Part shown: positions 7,173-14,748 of the stretch, piece after piece
Numbering within the stretch: position 1 is the stretch's first letter
How the letters are laid out: each line of letters begins with the position of its first letter
Assembly: GCA_934691925.1 (NCBI GenBank)
Contig: CAKUTI010000016.1
Location: 1-40,177, forward strand
From: an uncultured Treponema sp.
GTDB lineage: Bacteria > Spirochaetota > Spirochaetia > Treponematales > Treponemataceae
DNA length: 40,177 nt
Direction of reading: 5' to 3'
The notes under the pieces: generated by a model
What the model saw: only the letters and a program-made list of their open reading frames with translations
What the model was told of the DNA's origin: nothing
Databases searched by the model: none
Made by a program: the position numbers and the translations under genes

Positions 7173-8267
7173 TCAGTCATCATAATGGATTACCATAGCA
7201 TTGATTCTGTTTGCGACAGCCTGTTCTATTTTTATGAACTTTATATGAAGAACAAAAACGTCCTCGCTTCTTTTTGTTGTCCTGACTATGACTCCGACTG
7301 CGGAATCCAAACGTTTCTTGTTGAACGGCCCTTTTATGTTTATGTTCTGCCCGGCTTTTATCGGAAGGCTTGTTGAAAGCTTGCAGCCTCCTGATGAAAT
7401 GTCCTCGAGTTTTCCGTCATAGTCTTTTTCGGAGATTTTAAAGACTTCGCGCTCTTTCTTTCCTTTTTTTGCGATTTCGATTTTTACCGAGTTGAATTTG
7501 CATGGAAAATCGATGTCGGCGCGCTGCTGCTCGCGTTTTTGCAGATTCGCAATCTTGTCCGTGTGGGCGGCGATTATCTGCTGGCTGCCGTCTTTTCCCT
7601 TCTGAAAGCGCACAAGGCGAGACTCGATTGTGTACGGAGAACCGTCTTTTGCCTCAAAGACAAGCGATATTTTTTCAAGCGGCTTTGGAAGGTCGGTTTC
7701 AACATTCAGCTCGTTTGGAATGTCAATCACCATTCCATCAGCAAGATTTTCCGCAAGAACAAACCTGTAGTGGAAACCTTTTGCCTTTGTGTAGACAAAT
7801 CCAGTTCCCACATCAAGCAGCTTTGTGTTTTTTATAACGTATTTTTGGTTGTAGACATTGAAAATTTTCTTTCTTAGCGAGAAAACGTACGCTTTTCCGT
7901 TCTCGTTTGAGGCTGAATCGTATTCCTTGAAAAGTTTTTTAAGAAGAGAATCAAAGACGTTGAAATCTTTCACAAGATAAAGAATGTTCGGAGTCTTGTT
8001 CCGTCTGCAAAAGTCCGAAAGAACGTCTTTCTCGTCTTTTTCGAGCCGGCATGCAGAGGAAACTTCGTTAAAATCTTTTTGCGTTGTGGGGCGCTTTTTC
8101 TTTTTTTCAAGATACGCTTCCGACTTGAAATATTTCGACAGAATTTTCGACACGAAAAACGCGCAGACAACACCAAAAACAGCGATTGCCACGATTATGA
8201 TGATTGAGACGATATTTTGTCCTACTTCCTGCCTTGCAAGAATTGTTGAACCTGTGTTTCCGCCCAT
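7173..8267 (-). CDS. Membrane-anchored PilZ-domain protein
   Basis: A 364-residue protein with one transmembrane helix near residues 18-40 (IVSIIIIVAIAVFGVVCAFFV), a charged lysine-rich linker, a middle domain about 90-230, and a C-terminal PilZ-like domain about 245-360. The PilZ signs are R-x-x-x-R-like QKREQQRADIDFPC near residue 250 and the later DISSGGCKL, the D/N-x-S-x-x-G motif that contacts cyclic di-GMP. The layout resembles YcgR-type flagellar brakes but with a membrane anchor. Its ATG overlaps the stop of the preceding gene (TAATG). With a sigma28 promoter two genes away, a motility role is a reasonable inference. Ligand binding is not proven. Confidence 0.82.
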   Translation of the reverse strand: MGGNTGSTILARQEVGQNIVSIIIIVAIAVFGVVCAFFVSKILSKYFKSEAYLEKKKKRPTTQKDFNEVSSACRLEKDEKDVLSDFCRRNKTPNILYLVKDFNVFDSLLKKLFKEYDSASNENGKAYVFSLRKKIFNVYNQKYVIKNTKLLDVGTGFVYTKAKGFHYRFVLAENLADGMVIDIPNELNVETDLPKPLEKISLVFEAKDGSPYTIESRLVRFQKGKDGSQQIIAAHTDKIANLQKREQQRADIDFPCKFNSVKIEIAKKGKKEREVFKISEKDYDGKLEDISSGGCKLSTSLPIKAGQNINIKGPFNKKRLDSAVGVIVRTTKRSEDVFVLHIKFIKIEQAVANRINAMVIHYDD

Positions 8268-8857
8268 TATAATTCCTTGATTGAGTCAGCGATTGCCTTC
8301 AGGCGCGGGCTGATTTCGTATTCGGCAAGGTCGCCCATCAGAACTGTGTCGTTTGAGCTTATTGCGCCTTCAAAATCATTCAGAATTTGCGAGAAATCCG
8401 AAAAGAATTCGCCGAGAGGCTTTTCATCGATTTTAAAATTTCCGTATACATCAGGAAAAAGAGCCGAAAGAGAAGCCGTATGGCAGAATTTGTCGATTAA
8501 GTCCGCAAGAACTGTAATCAGAGCGTTCGCTTCCTTGTCTTTTCCAGCCTGCAGCTTGCCTGGAAGCTCCTGAATCTTTTCAGCAAGGCTTTCGCAGTCT
8601 TTCGATTCCTGCACAAACATATTTTTGATGTCTGACTGCGAGATTGTTATGAATTCAAGCTTTTTCGCTTCCTCAACCGGCTTTTTGCAGGTTTCGTCAA
8701 AATGCTCCGCATCGACTGCGTTTCCGTTCAGGGTGATTTTTATTGTTGTCGCGTTGTTTTTCTCACATTCTTCTTCAAAAGATTTTAAAACGTCGCCGAT
8801 TGTCTTTTCGTCTTCAAGTTGTATGTCGATTTTTTCGTCGTTTACATAAAATTCCAT
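8267..8857 (-). CDS. Unknown protein, flagellar gene neighbourhood
   Basis: A 196-residue acidic, mainly helical, soluble protein. It starts MEFYVNDEKIDIQLEDEKTI with a small beta-rich N-terminal part and continues with helices (residues 70-196). I do not recognise a named family. Its gene sits directly after fliD and has its own exact sigma28 -10 box 39 bases upstream, and its stop overlaps the start of the PilZ gene. This points to a flagellar or motility role such as an export chaperone, but that is inference. SD AGGATG precedes the ATG. Confidence 0.78.
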   Translation of the reverse strand: MEFYVNDEKIDIQLEDEKTIGDVLKSFEEECEKNNATTIKITLNGNAVDAEHFDETCKKPVEEAKKLEFITISQSDIKNMFVQESKDCESLAEKIQELPGKLQAGKDKEANALITVLADLIDKFCHTASLSALFPDVYGNFKIDEKPLGEFFSDFSQILNDFEGAISSNDTVLMGDLAEYEISPRLKAIADSIKEL

Positions 8858-8896
8858 AATTTACACATCCTAAAAGCCCAAAGTGCTGTATAGAAA

Positions 8897-8922
8897 TTAT
8901 CGGCATTTGCCTTGAATGATTA
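8897..8922 (-). promoter_or_regulatory. Sigma28 promoter of the unknown-PilZ-tsaEB unit
   Basis: On the minus strand GCCGATAA (bases 8904-8897) matches the FliA -10 box exactly, with TAAT 14 bases upstream (8922-8919). It lies about 40 bases before the ATG at 8857 and partly inside the gap after fliD. Confidence 0.7.
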
Positions 8923-8924
8923 TA

Positions 8925-11000
8925 CTACTGTTTTCCGCTATTTGCAAAATTACTTATCGTGCTTGACTGCGCGTTAAGGCTGTTGAGCGTTCCTTCCATC
9001 TGTCCGTATTTGCTTCTAAGATTTGCCTCTTTCGAGGCGATTTGAGTCTCAAGCCTTTTGATTTTTGATTCCGAGGCTTTTATCTGCGTGTCGAGATTCC
9101 GATTTTTTGTCGCGATGATTCCGCCGCTTTGAACCCACGCCGTAAGCTGCCTGTCGAGCGCGTAGCCGATTCCTGAGTCAATAACAAGGTCGCCGTCAGA
9201 ATCATATCCGAAGAGATTTTTTATCTGGTCAAGGTCGTTTTCAAGCGATGAGTCGAGCTTTTTCTCGTCGATTTCAAGATAGCCGCGCATTTGAGCCGCG
9301 TTGTAGCCTCCTGAGCTTCCCGAGGCTCTGCTTGAAATTCCTATCTGGTTCAGCATTGTTATTGTCGCGCTTTCGTTCCAGCGGTAGCTTCCTGTCACAA
9401 TCGTTCTTAAAGATGATTTTCCGTTTGTGAGCGAGAAGTCGCCCTGAAACATTCCAAGCTGCTTTTCCGCCGCGTCTTTTTCATCCTGCGAAAGATAGTC
9501 AAGCTCCGAGATGACTTCCGGCTTATTGTCGCTTAGAATATTGATTTCAGCCATGACCTGGTTGTATTTTCCGACAAATTCTATCAAAGCGTCTTTTGCC
9601 GAGTCCTTATCAGGCGAGATATTTATTGTTGCAGTTTTTTCTGTAGGTTGCTTAACGTTCAGCGTAACGTGCGGCACAACATCGTCAATCTTGTTTGTCG
9701 GCCGCCTGATTGTGATTCCTTCATATTTTATGACCGCGTCTCCAGCCTCGCTTATCGGATTCACAGCCGTGTATCCAAGATTTTTTTTCTCGTCGTAAAG
9801 AGAAACTGGCGAAACTAAAATTTGCGTTCCTGTGTTTCGGTTTCTCACAACGAGACTTTCGATATTCGGATAGTCGCGGAGCGAGATTTCGACCGTTTTT
9901 TCTCCAGTTGTCTCATCTGCCGAATATTTGCTTGTGTCGATTTTTTCTTCGCTTCCGTCTGCGTTATGAACATAAAATTCCGCCGCTCCTGAAATCGGAA
10001 CAAGCGGCTCTGATGGAACAGGCGGAAGATTCGTCTCGCTCTGCTCGTTTTCAATTGTGATTGTCTCGTAAGTCGCGGTTCCTGCTTCTGGAAGCTCCGG
10101 GCGGGTAGTGCGCTTTATATTAAGCTCCTCTGTGATGTCTTCTGTTTCCTGCGTCGAGAAAGTGAACTCAAGCCGCTCTGAATCGACAGACTTGAATTCG
10201 TCGCCGATTTTTATACTGTAGCCGCTTCTCGGCGGAACAATGATTTTTTTTGAGTTCTCATCTGCCGTAACTTGCTCGGTTGTCATAGCAGGCATTCCAA
10301 TCTGCTCGACTTCCGGGAATTTCTGCTCTTCCGGCGGATTTTCAAGCTCTTCCACCGATGAGGCGATTTCGGTGATGTCTTTCCTGTTTTTTTCAACGAT
10401 TTGGTTTTCAAGCGCGTATTTTAAAGCGTCGTCCTTGAATACAAGCCGGCTGTCGTTTCCAGTTTTAAGAGATTCTATTAAAAGCGATGATTTTGAGTCG
10501 TTCACGCCAACAAGAGATACTTTCAGCGTGTTTGTGCTTCTTTTGTTCAGTGAAGTTATGAAATCTGTGAGTTTTCCGCCTTTCCAGTTGAATGTGATTG
10601 TCTTGTCTGCAACCTGAAACGTATATTTTCCTTTCGGAACCGTTGAATTTTTTGCCATCTCCCCGGAGAGAAACCTGTCTGCCTTCGCTTCCTGAATCAC
10701 GTCTATTTTAAATGATTCGTATGAAGCTTCTCTTCCGGCTTCTGCCGTGATTGCGTTTTCTTCTGTTGATGTAGCAAGCTTATTGTTGAACGGATTTTCA
10801 AAAGAGTAGAGATTTTTTGTGCTTGTGCGCAGCGACGACATTCTCGTGTTCATGTCTCTCCACGCGCTTTGCTGTTCTTTGTACCTGTCAAGCGATTCCT
10901 GCTCATGGTTGAGAGGAATCCGCTCTTTTTTCATCAGGGCTTCAATATAATCGTTTGTCTTATATTTGTCACTGACGCCAGGTATTGAAATATCAGCCAT
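8925..11000 (-). CDS. fliD: Flagellar filament cap protein FliD
   Basis: FliD (HAP2) caps the filament tip and folds incoming flagellin. The 691-residue product begins MADISIPGVSDKYKTNDYIEALM and keeps the FliD N-terminal pattern (residues 1-110, with long helices and LYSFENPFNNKLA) and the C-terminal domain (about 480-691) with NGKSSLRTIVTG, IGISSRASG, IDEKKLDSSLENDLDQIKNLFGYD and a closing coiled coil (ESKIKRLETQIASKEANLRSK, minus its last residue). It is longer than enteric FliD because of a proline- and glutamate-rich insert about 215-330. SD GAGGGGA. It follows flaG by 33 bases. Confidence 0.95.
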   Translation of the reverse strand: MADISIPGVSDKYKTNDYIEALMKKERIPLNHEQESLDRYKEQQSAWRDMNTRMSSLRTSTKNLYSFENPFNNKLATSTEENAITAEAGREASYESFKIDVIQEAKADRFLSGEMAKNSTVPKGKYTFQVADKTITFNWKGGKLTDFITSLNKRSTNTLKVSLVGVNDSKSSLLIESLKTGNDSRLVFKDDALKYALENQIVEKNRKDITEIASSVEELENPPEEQKFPEVEQIGMPAMTTEQVTADENSKKIIVPPRSGYSIKIGDEFKSVDSERLEFTFSTQETEDITEELNIKRTTRPELPEAGTATYETITIENEQSETNLPPVPSEPLVPISGAAEFYVHNADGSEEKIDTSKYSADETTGEKTVEISLRDYPNIESLVVRNRNTGTQILVSPVSLYDEKKNLGYTAVNPISEAGDAVIKYEGITIRRPTNKIDDVVPHVTLNVKQPTEKTATINISPDKDSAKDALIEFVGKYNQVMAEINILSDNKPEVISELDYLSQDEKDAAEKQLGMFQGDFSLTNGKSSLRTIVTGSYRWNESATITMLNQIGISSRASGSSGGYNAAQMRGYLEIDEKKLDSSLENDLDQIKNLFGYDSDGDLVIDSGIGYALDRQLTAWVQSGGIIATKNRNLDTQIKASESKIKRLETQIASKEANLRSKYGQMEGTLNSLNAQSSTISNFANSGKQ

Positions 11001-11033
11001 AGTAATTATCCCCTCAGATTACTTTGCCGCAAA

Positions 11034-11423
11034 TTAAATCATCTCGTCAAACAGAAGACCGATAGCCTTCCTGATTCGGACTTTTAATTTCTGGACATCT
11101 TGGGATGGTATCTCCTTGATGACTCTGTCGGTCGATGGGTCGATTATTGAAACAACAACTTGATCCAATTCCTGATTCACAGAAAAAGTGACCTTTCGTC
11201 CCATAACAGCGTCTGACAGCCTTTGCAGCTGCCTTACATCTTCCTTTACTTGGGCGATGTTTTCGGTAATGTTCTGGACCACTTGCGCAGCGTCAGCCAT
11301 GGGAGTTTCTGCCGTTTTTATCGCTTCCGCAGATTTTGCGCTGACTGTTGCTGTTCTTCCGGAGTTGTTTTTGAAGCGGCCATCCATTGCCAAATTCTGC
11401 CCGATTGAATTTATAACATTCAT
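11034..11423 (-). CDS. flaG: FlaG-family flagellar protein
   Basis: The 129-residue product has the FlaG C-terminal domain: FSVNQELDQVVVSIIDPSTD, then VIKEIPSQDVQKLKVRIRK and GLLFDEMI. The family is linked to filament length control beside fliD; its biochemical role is poorly defined. I start it at 11423 (MNVINSIGQ) because AGGAGG lies nine bases upstream; a longer frame to 11480 would run through the flaB terminator hairpin and is unlikely. It shares a transcript with fliD or is reached by read-through from flaB. Confidence 0.9.
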   Translation of the reverse strand: MNVINSIGQNLAMDGRFKNNSGRTATVSAKSAEAIKTAETPMADAAQVVQNITENIAQVKEDVRQLQRLSDAVMGRKVTFSVNQELDQVVVSIIDPSTDRVIKEIPSQDVQKLKVRIRKAIGLLFDEMI

Positions 11424-11440
11424 AGGGCTTTTTCCTCCTG

Positions 11441-11478
11441 AAAAATAAGAAGGAAAGAGGGGCGCACCCCTTTCCTTC
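11441..11478 (-). terminator. Terminator after the downstream flaB
   Basis: On the minus strand the arms GAAGGAAAGGGG (11478-11467) and CCCCTCTTTCCTTC (11462-11449) pair around a TGCG loop with a two-base bulge, and are followed by TTATTTTT. It separates the abundant flaB message from flaG-fliD. Confidence 0.85.
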
Positions 11479-11556
11479 ACGTCTATCTAACCGTAAAAGA
11501 CAACATCCAGAAGTCTCTTTTGACTAGAAATCCGATTTTTATTATTGGTAAAAAAA

Positions 11557-12411
11557 CTAGCGAAGCAGTGCGAGTACGTTCTGAGACTGTGAGTTAGCCT
11601 GTGCAAGCATTGCTGTACCAGACTGTGTAAGAATCTGGTTCTTAGTGTATTCAACCATTTCAGAAGCCATGTCTGTGTCGCGGATGCGTGATTCAGCTGC
11701 CTGAAGATTTTCAGCAGCAACAGCAACTCCGTTTGCAGCCATCTCAAAGCGGTTCTGATAAGCGCCGAGGTCAGCTCTCTGTTTTGAAACTGTTTTAAGA
11801 GCTTCGTCGATTGAGCCGATAGCCATATTTGCTGTATCTGGTGTCGAAATTCCGATTCCGCCTTCTTCACCCTGCGCGCCTCTGAGACCGAGCGCCTGAG
11901 CTGTCATTGTTCCAATGAAAGCCTGAACACGCTGATCCATATTTGCTCCAACCTGGAACATCATTACGCGGCCAGAAGCTGAGTCCTGAGCAAAAGCGCC
12001 TGTAAGAGTGTTCATGCCGTTGAACTGAGCCTGAGAAGCGATGCGGTCAACCTCTGCTACAAGCTGAGAAACCTCAACCTGAATCTGCATGCGGTCTTCA
12101 TCAGAATAGATTCCGTTTGCTGACTGAACTGCAAGCTCACGGATTCTCTGAAGAATGTCTGTAGTCTCCTGCAAATATCCTTCTGTTGACTGGATGAAAG
12201 AAACGCCGTTCTGAATGTTTCTGTTAGCCTGATTCAATCCGCGAATCTGGCTGCGCATCTTTTCAGATACTGCCAATCCTGAAGCGTCATCTCCAGCTTT
12301 GTTGATGCGTTCTCCTGAACTAAGTCTTTCAATGTTGCCTACGAGCTGATCGCTGTTTACACCCAAAGTGCGGTTAGCATACATTGAGCTCATGTTGTGA
12401 TTAATTACCAT
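11557..12411 (-). CDS. flaB: Periplasmic flagellar core flagellin FlaB (second copy)
   Basis: FlaB is the core filament protein of spirochaete periplasmic flagella. The 284-residue product (from [20 protein letters not shown]) has complete D0/D1 ends: [20 protein letters not shown] near residues 29-48, [20 protein letters not shown] near 90-110, and the C-terminal [20 protein letters not shown] to [10 protein letters not shown]. The variable D2/D3 domains are absent, as usual for FlaB. I start at 12411, behind GGAGGG; an upstream in-frame ATG at 12426 would put the ribosome site inside the gene. A CATGAT/ATCATG stem abuts that ribosome site. It has a terminator downstream. Confidence 0.96.
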   Translation of the reverse strand: MVINHNMSSMYANRTLGVNSDQLVGNIERLSSGERINKAGDDASGLAVSEKMRSQIRGLNQANRNIQNGVSFIQSTEGYLQETTDILQRIRELAVQSANGIYSDEDRMQIQVEVSQLVAEVDRIASQAQFNGMNTLTGAFAQDSASGRVMMFQVGANMDQRVQAFIGTMTAQALGLRGAQGEEGGIGISTPDTANMAIGSIDEALKTVSKQRADLGAYQNRFEMAANGVAVAAENLQAAESRIRDTDMASEMVEYTKNQILTQSGTAMLAQANSQSQNVLALLR

Positions 12412-12423
12412 ATTTGTGCCCTC

Positions 12424-12452
12424 CATGATAAATAAAACAATTCAACATCATG
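12424..12452 (-). promoter_or_regulatory. Leader hairpin touching the flaB ribosome site
   Basis: CATGAT (12452-12447) pairs with ATCATG (12429-12424) around a 17-base loop, directly beside the GGAGG ribosome site. The site reads ATGGAGG and so contains one ANGGA (12426-12422), the CsrA core motif. A translational control role is inferred. Confidence 0.4.
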
Positions 12453-12490
12453 TTGTAATGTTCCCTTTTTTCTGTGCAGGCTGCAGCCGG

Positions 12491-12516
12491 TTATTGCGCC
12501 CCCGGATGCGGGTTTA
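12491..12516 (-). promoter_or_regulatory. Probable sigma28 promoter of flaB (second copy)
   Basis: TAAA (12516-12513) is followed after 14 bases by CGCAATAA (12498-12491), a five-of-eight match to GCCGATAA. The start would give a leader of about 70 bases. Confidence 0.45.
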
Positions 12517-12526
12517 GACCTTTACA

Positions 12527-12569
12527 GTGGGAATTGACCATTAACCTTGCATTAAGAGTCAATTTCCAC
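12527..12569. repeat. 12-bp inverted repeat between the flaB genes
   Basis: Arms 12527-12538 (ending AATTGAC) and 12558-12569 (starting GTCAATT) pair over 12 positions with one G-U, enclosing 19 bases that hold two direct ATTAA words. It lies just upstream of the flaB promoter. It could be an operator or a cruciform; no T-run is present. With the neighbouring sites it accounts for most of the 367-base flaB-flaB spacer (12412-12778), where no gene is seen. Confidence 0.55.
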
Positions 12570-12729
12570 CGTCACAGAAAAACATGGACGGCTTGTTTTC
12601 AAAGAACTGCGGCGTAGCTAAACTTGCGCCGTTATATGCAAAAATCTGATTTTTTCTGCAAAACGAGTTATTTGAATTCTAGATGATTTTAAGGATTTGT
12701 AAAGAGGCAAAACGAAAAATCACCGCGAA

Positions 12730-12768
12730 TTTTTGATGTCCTGAAAAAAATAATCAAGACACCAAAAA
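12730..12768 (-). terminator. Possible terminator after the upstream flaB
   Basis: On the minus strand TTTTTGGTGTC (12768-12758) and GACATCAAAAA (12740-12730) pair over 11 positions with one G-U, 17-base loop, starting 11 bases after the stop codon. The tail is only moderately T-rich. Confidence 0.45.
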
Positions 12769-12778
12769 TTATAATGTA

Positions 12779-13639
12779 CTATCTGAGCAAAGACAATACG
12801 TTCTGAGACTGAGAATTAGCCTGCGCGAGCATAGCTGTTCCAGCCTGAGAAAGCACCTGGTCCTTTGTGAACTCAACCATCTGCTTAGCCATGTCAGCAT
12901 CGCGGATTCTTGATTCTGATGCCTGGAGGTTTTCAGCAGAAACGTTCAAGCCCTTGACTGCATATTCCATACGGTTCTGATATGCGCCGAGGTCTGCACG
13001 CTGTTTGTTGATCTTTTTGAGAGCTTCGTCAATAGTACCGATTGCGCGGTTGGCCAATTCTGGAGATTCCAGACTCAAAACATTTTCAGATCCTGTCTCG
13101 CGCACGCCGAGAGCAGCCGCTGTCATTGTTCCGATGAAAACCTGCATTCTCTGGTCCATGTTTGCTCCGATGTGGAACCACATAGAACCTGTTACTGCGT
13201 TTTCTCCGGACTGAGCTGCAAAGCGTCCTGTGAGCATGTTCATGCCGTTGAACTGTGCCTGAGAAGCGATGCGGTCTACTTCAGCAACGAGCTGTGAAAC
13301 TTCAACCTGAATCTGCATACGGTCTTCATCTGAATAAATGCCGTTTGAAGACTGAACTGAAAGCTCGCGGATTCTCTGCATGATGTCAGTTGTTTCCTGC
13401 AAGTAACCTTCTGTCACCTGAATGAAGCTGATTCCATTCTGAGCGTTCTGCGAAGCCTGGTTCAAGCCGCGAATCTGGCCGCGCATCTTTTCAGATACTG
13501 CGAGTCCTGACGCGTCGTCTCCCGCACGGTTGATTTTTTCGCCTGAAGAGAGTTTCTCCATGTCTTTTGAAAGACTGAGACCTGTTACACCAAGCTGTCT
13601 GTTGGCGAACATTGCGGACATGTTGTGATTGATGACCAT
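12779..13639 (-). CDS. flaB: Periplasmic flagellar core flagellin FlaB (first copy)
   Basis: The 286-residue core flagellin starts [20 protein letters not shown] and shares the conserved ends of the other copy ([50 protein letters not shown]). Its middle, with [20 protein letters not shown] near residues 150-170, resembles T. pallidum FlaB1-type proteins, whereas the other copy reads [14 protein letters not shown] there. SD GGAGG. It has a sigma28-like promoter about 165 bases upstream and a long leader with four ANGGA motifs, one over the ribosome site, which suggests CsrA-FliW control. Confidence 0.97.
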   Translation of the reverse strand: MVINHNMSAMFANRQLGVTGLSLSKDMEKLSSGEKINRAGDDASGLAVSEKMRGQIRGLNQASQNAQNGISFIQVTEGYLQETTDIMQRIRELSVQSSNGIYSDEDRMQIQVEVSQLVAEVDRIASQAQFNGMNMLTGRFAAQSGENAVTGSMWFHIGANMDQRMQVFIGTMTAAALGVRETGSENVLSLESPELANRAIGTIDEALKKINKQRADLGAYQNRMEYAVKGLNVSAENLQASESRIRDADMAKQMVEFTKDQVLSQAGTAMLAQANSQSQNVLSLLR

Positions 13640-13647
13640 AATTTTCC

Positions 13648-13733
13648 TCCGTGGAAATTGTGTCAGACTGAAATCCTTTTCAATCTGTTTGTAAAAGGAA
13701 ACTTCTGTATTACAAGGCTACATCCGTTTCCTT
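13648..13733 (-). promoter_or_regulatory. flaB leader with four ANGGA (CsrA-type) motifs
   Basis: ANGGA occurs on the mRNA strand at 13733-13729 (AAGGA), 13727-13723 (ACGGA), 13678-13674 (AAGGA) and 13652-13648 (ACGGA, inside the ACGGAGG ribosome site). A stem GGAAAC/GTTTCC (13731-13726 with 13702-13697) with inner TGTA/TACA presents the first two. Multiple motifs with one over the SD is the usual design of CsrA-repressed messages. Confidence 0.5.
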
Positions 13734-13801
13734 CTACGTTTGACTTGCTTGGGCGCCGTTCTTCTACGAAGACTTAAACGCTCATAGTTCATCATTAGTT
13801 A

Positions 13802-13829
13802 GTTTCGGCAGACAAGACGAAAAACTTTA
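13802..13829 (-). promoter_or_regulatory. Sigma28 promoter of flaB (first copy)
   Basis: TAAAGTTT (13829-13822) is an exact FliA -35 element, followed after 12 bases by GCCGAAAC (13809-13802), six of eight with the -10 box. The spacing is one base longer than in E. coli. Transcription would start near 13795. Confidence 0.65.
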
Positions 13830-13965
13830 GCGAAAAATGGAAAAAAATCAAAGATTTGTGATTTGCGGTAAGTTGAAAGTTGCTGGCGTTTAGTCCATGG
13901 TTGAAAAATCAGATGAGGAAGATTTAAGAATTTCTTGCTCGCAATTTTTAGTTGAATTAGCGCAG

Positions 13966-13986
13966 ATGCTGAAATAAATTCAGCAT
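13966..13986 (+). repeat. Short palindromic (REP-like) element
   Basis: ATGCTGAA-ATAAA-TTCAGCAT is a perfect 8-bp stem with a five-base loop, followed by GACGTG and seven Ts. Closely similar CTGAA-A-CAAG-TTCAG palindromes are known as dispersed repeats in several bacterial genomes. It would also work as a plus-strand terminator, but no plus-strand gene ends here. Confidence 0.5.
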
Positions 13987-14031
13987 GACGTGTTTTTTTA
14001 TAAAATTAGTCGTTGAGCCGCATTTAATGCA

Positions 14032-14076
14032 AAAACTGACTAAAAATCAGAATAACGCTACTTTTTAGTCAGTTTT
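14032..14076 (-). terminator. Terminator after rdgB
   Basis: AAAACTGACTAAAAA and TTTTTAGTCAGTTTT form a perfect 15-bp inverted repeat around a 15-base loop, nine bases beyond the rdgB stop. The built-in A and T runs make it work on either strand. Confidence 0.85.
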
Positions 14077-14084
14077 GTTGTCTG

Positions 14085-14705
14085 TCAGAAAGTTTTGAGA
14101 ATTTCGGCGATTTTTCTTACCGCTTTTCCTCTGTGCGAGATTCTGTTCTTTTCCTCCGCGGAGATTTCTGCGACGGTTTTTCCGTATTCCGGAAGATAGA
14201 CAATCGGGTCGTAGCCAAAGCCGCCGTTTCCAGCCTGCTTGCTGATGTCATCGATTAGCTCGCCTTCAAAAATATCCTGGGCAACATAAAGCTGGTCGCT
14301 TTTCACAAAAAGAACCATAGCGCAAGTGTAATGGCATTTTCTGTTTTTAGAGCCGGTCTCGTTGAGCTGCTCGATTAGAAGCCTGTTCTGCTCGTCCTGC
14401 GGAATTTTCTTTCCGTCTGGGCGGCCATGCGGAAAGCCCGGGCCTGCGTATCTCGATGTGAAAATTCCAGGCTCGCCTGAAAGCGCGTCAACGCAAAGTC
14501 CTGAGTCGTCCGCGATTACAGGCTTGTTCACAATTTGCCACAAAGCTTTCGCCTTGATTATGCTGTTCTCGTAGAATGTTGAGCCGGTCTCGTCTGGATT
14601 GAAGTCGATTCCGTCGTCCGCAGGAATCCTGATTTCGTAGCTCGTCAGAATTTCCTGCATCTCTTTTTGCTTGTGTCTGTTTCCTGTTGCTAAATATAAA
14701 ACCAT
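14085..14705 (-). CDS. rdgB: Non-canonical purine NTP pyrophosphatase (RdgB/HAM1)
   Basis: This enzyme hydrolyses dITP, XTP and ITP to monophosphates and keeps deaminated purines out of nucleic acids. The 206-residue product has the family motifs LATGNRHKQKEMQEIL (residues 5-20), TFYENSIIKAKAL, the metal-site DDSGLCVDALSGEPGIFTSR (near 66-85), YAGPG, and GGFGYDPIVYLP followed by SHRGKAV near the C-terminus. Length is typical. It lies 43 bases after the HTH-protein gene and probably shares its transcript. A 15-bp terminator follows. Confidence 0.96.
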   Translation of the reverse strand: MVLYLATGNRHKQKEMQEILTSYEIRIPADDGIDFNPDETGSTFYENSIIKAKALWQIVNKPVIADDSGLCVDALSGEPGIFTSRYAGPGFPHGRPDGKKIPQDEQNRLLIEQLNETGSKNRKCHYTCAMVLFVKSDQLYVAQDIFEGELIDDISKQAGNGGFGYDPIVYLPEYGKTVAEISAEEKNRISHRGKAVRKIAEILKTF

Positions 14706-14748
14706 AATGGACGGAATTTTAATGAATCATCGATTGACAGTCTAGTTT

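Larger units (their letters stand above)
13734..14031. other. Spacer between flaB and rdgB
   Basis: No gene is seen. It contains the distal flaB leader, the sigma28-like promoter at 13802-13829 and a short palindromic repeat at 13966-13986; the rest shows no recognisable signal. Confidence 0.6.

Noticed and set aside
7502..7877. Plus-strand frames of about 110 codons opposite the PilZ gene
   Set aside because: Antisense shadows with Cys- and Arg-rich composition.
11424..11480. Longer flaG start (MKERGAPLFPS)
   Set aside because: These codons are the flaB terminator hairpin; AGGAGG supports the start at 11423.
12779..13639. Recent duplication with gene conversion between the two flaB genes
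   Set aside because: Conserved ends are similar, but the middles and leaders clearly differ, so no recent event can be claimed from the sequence.
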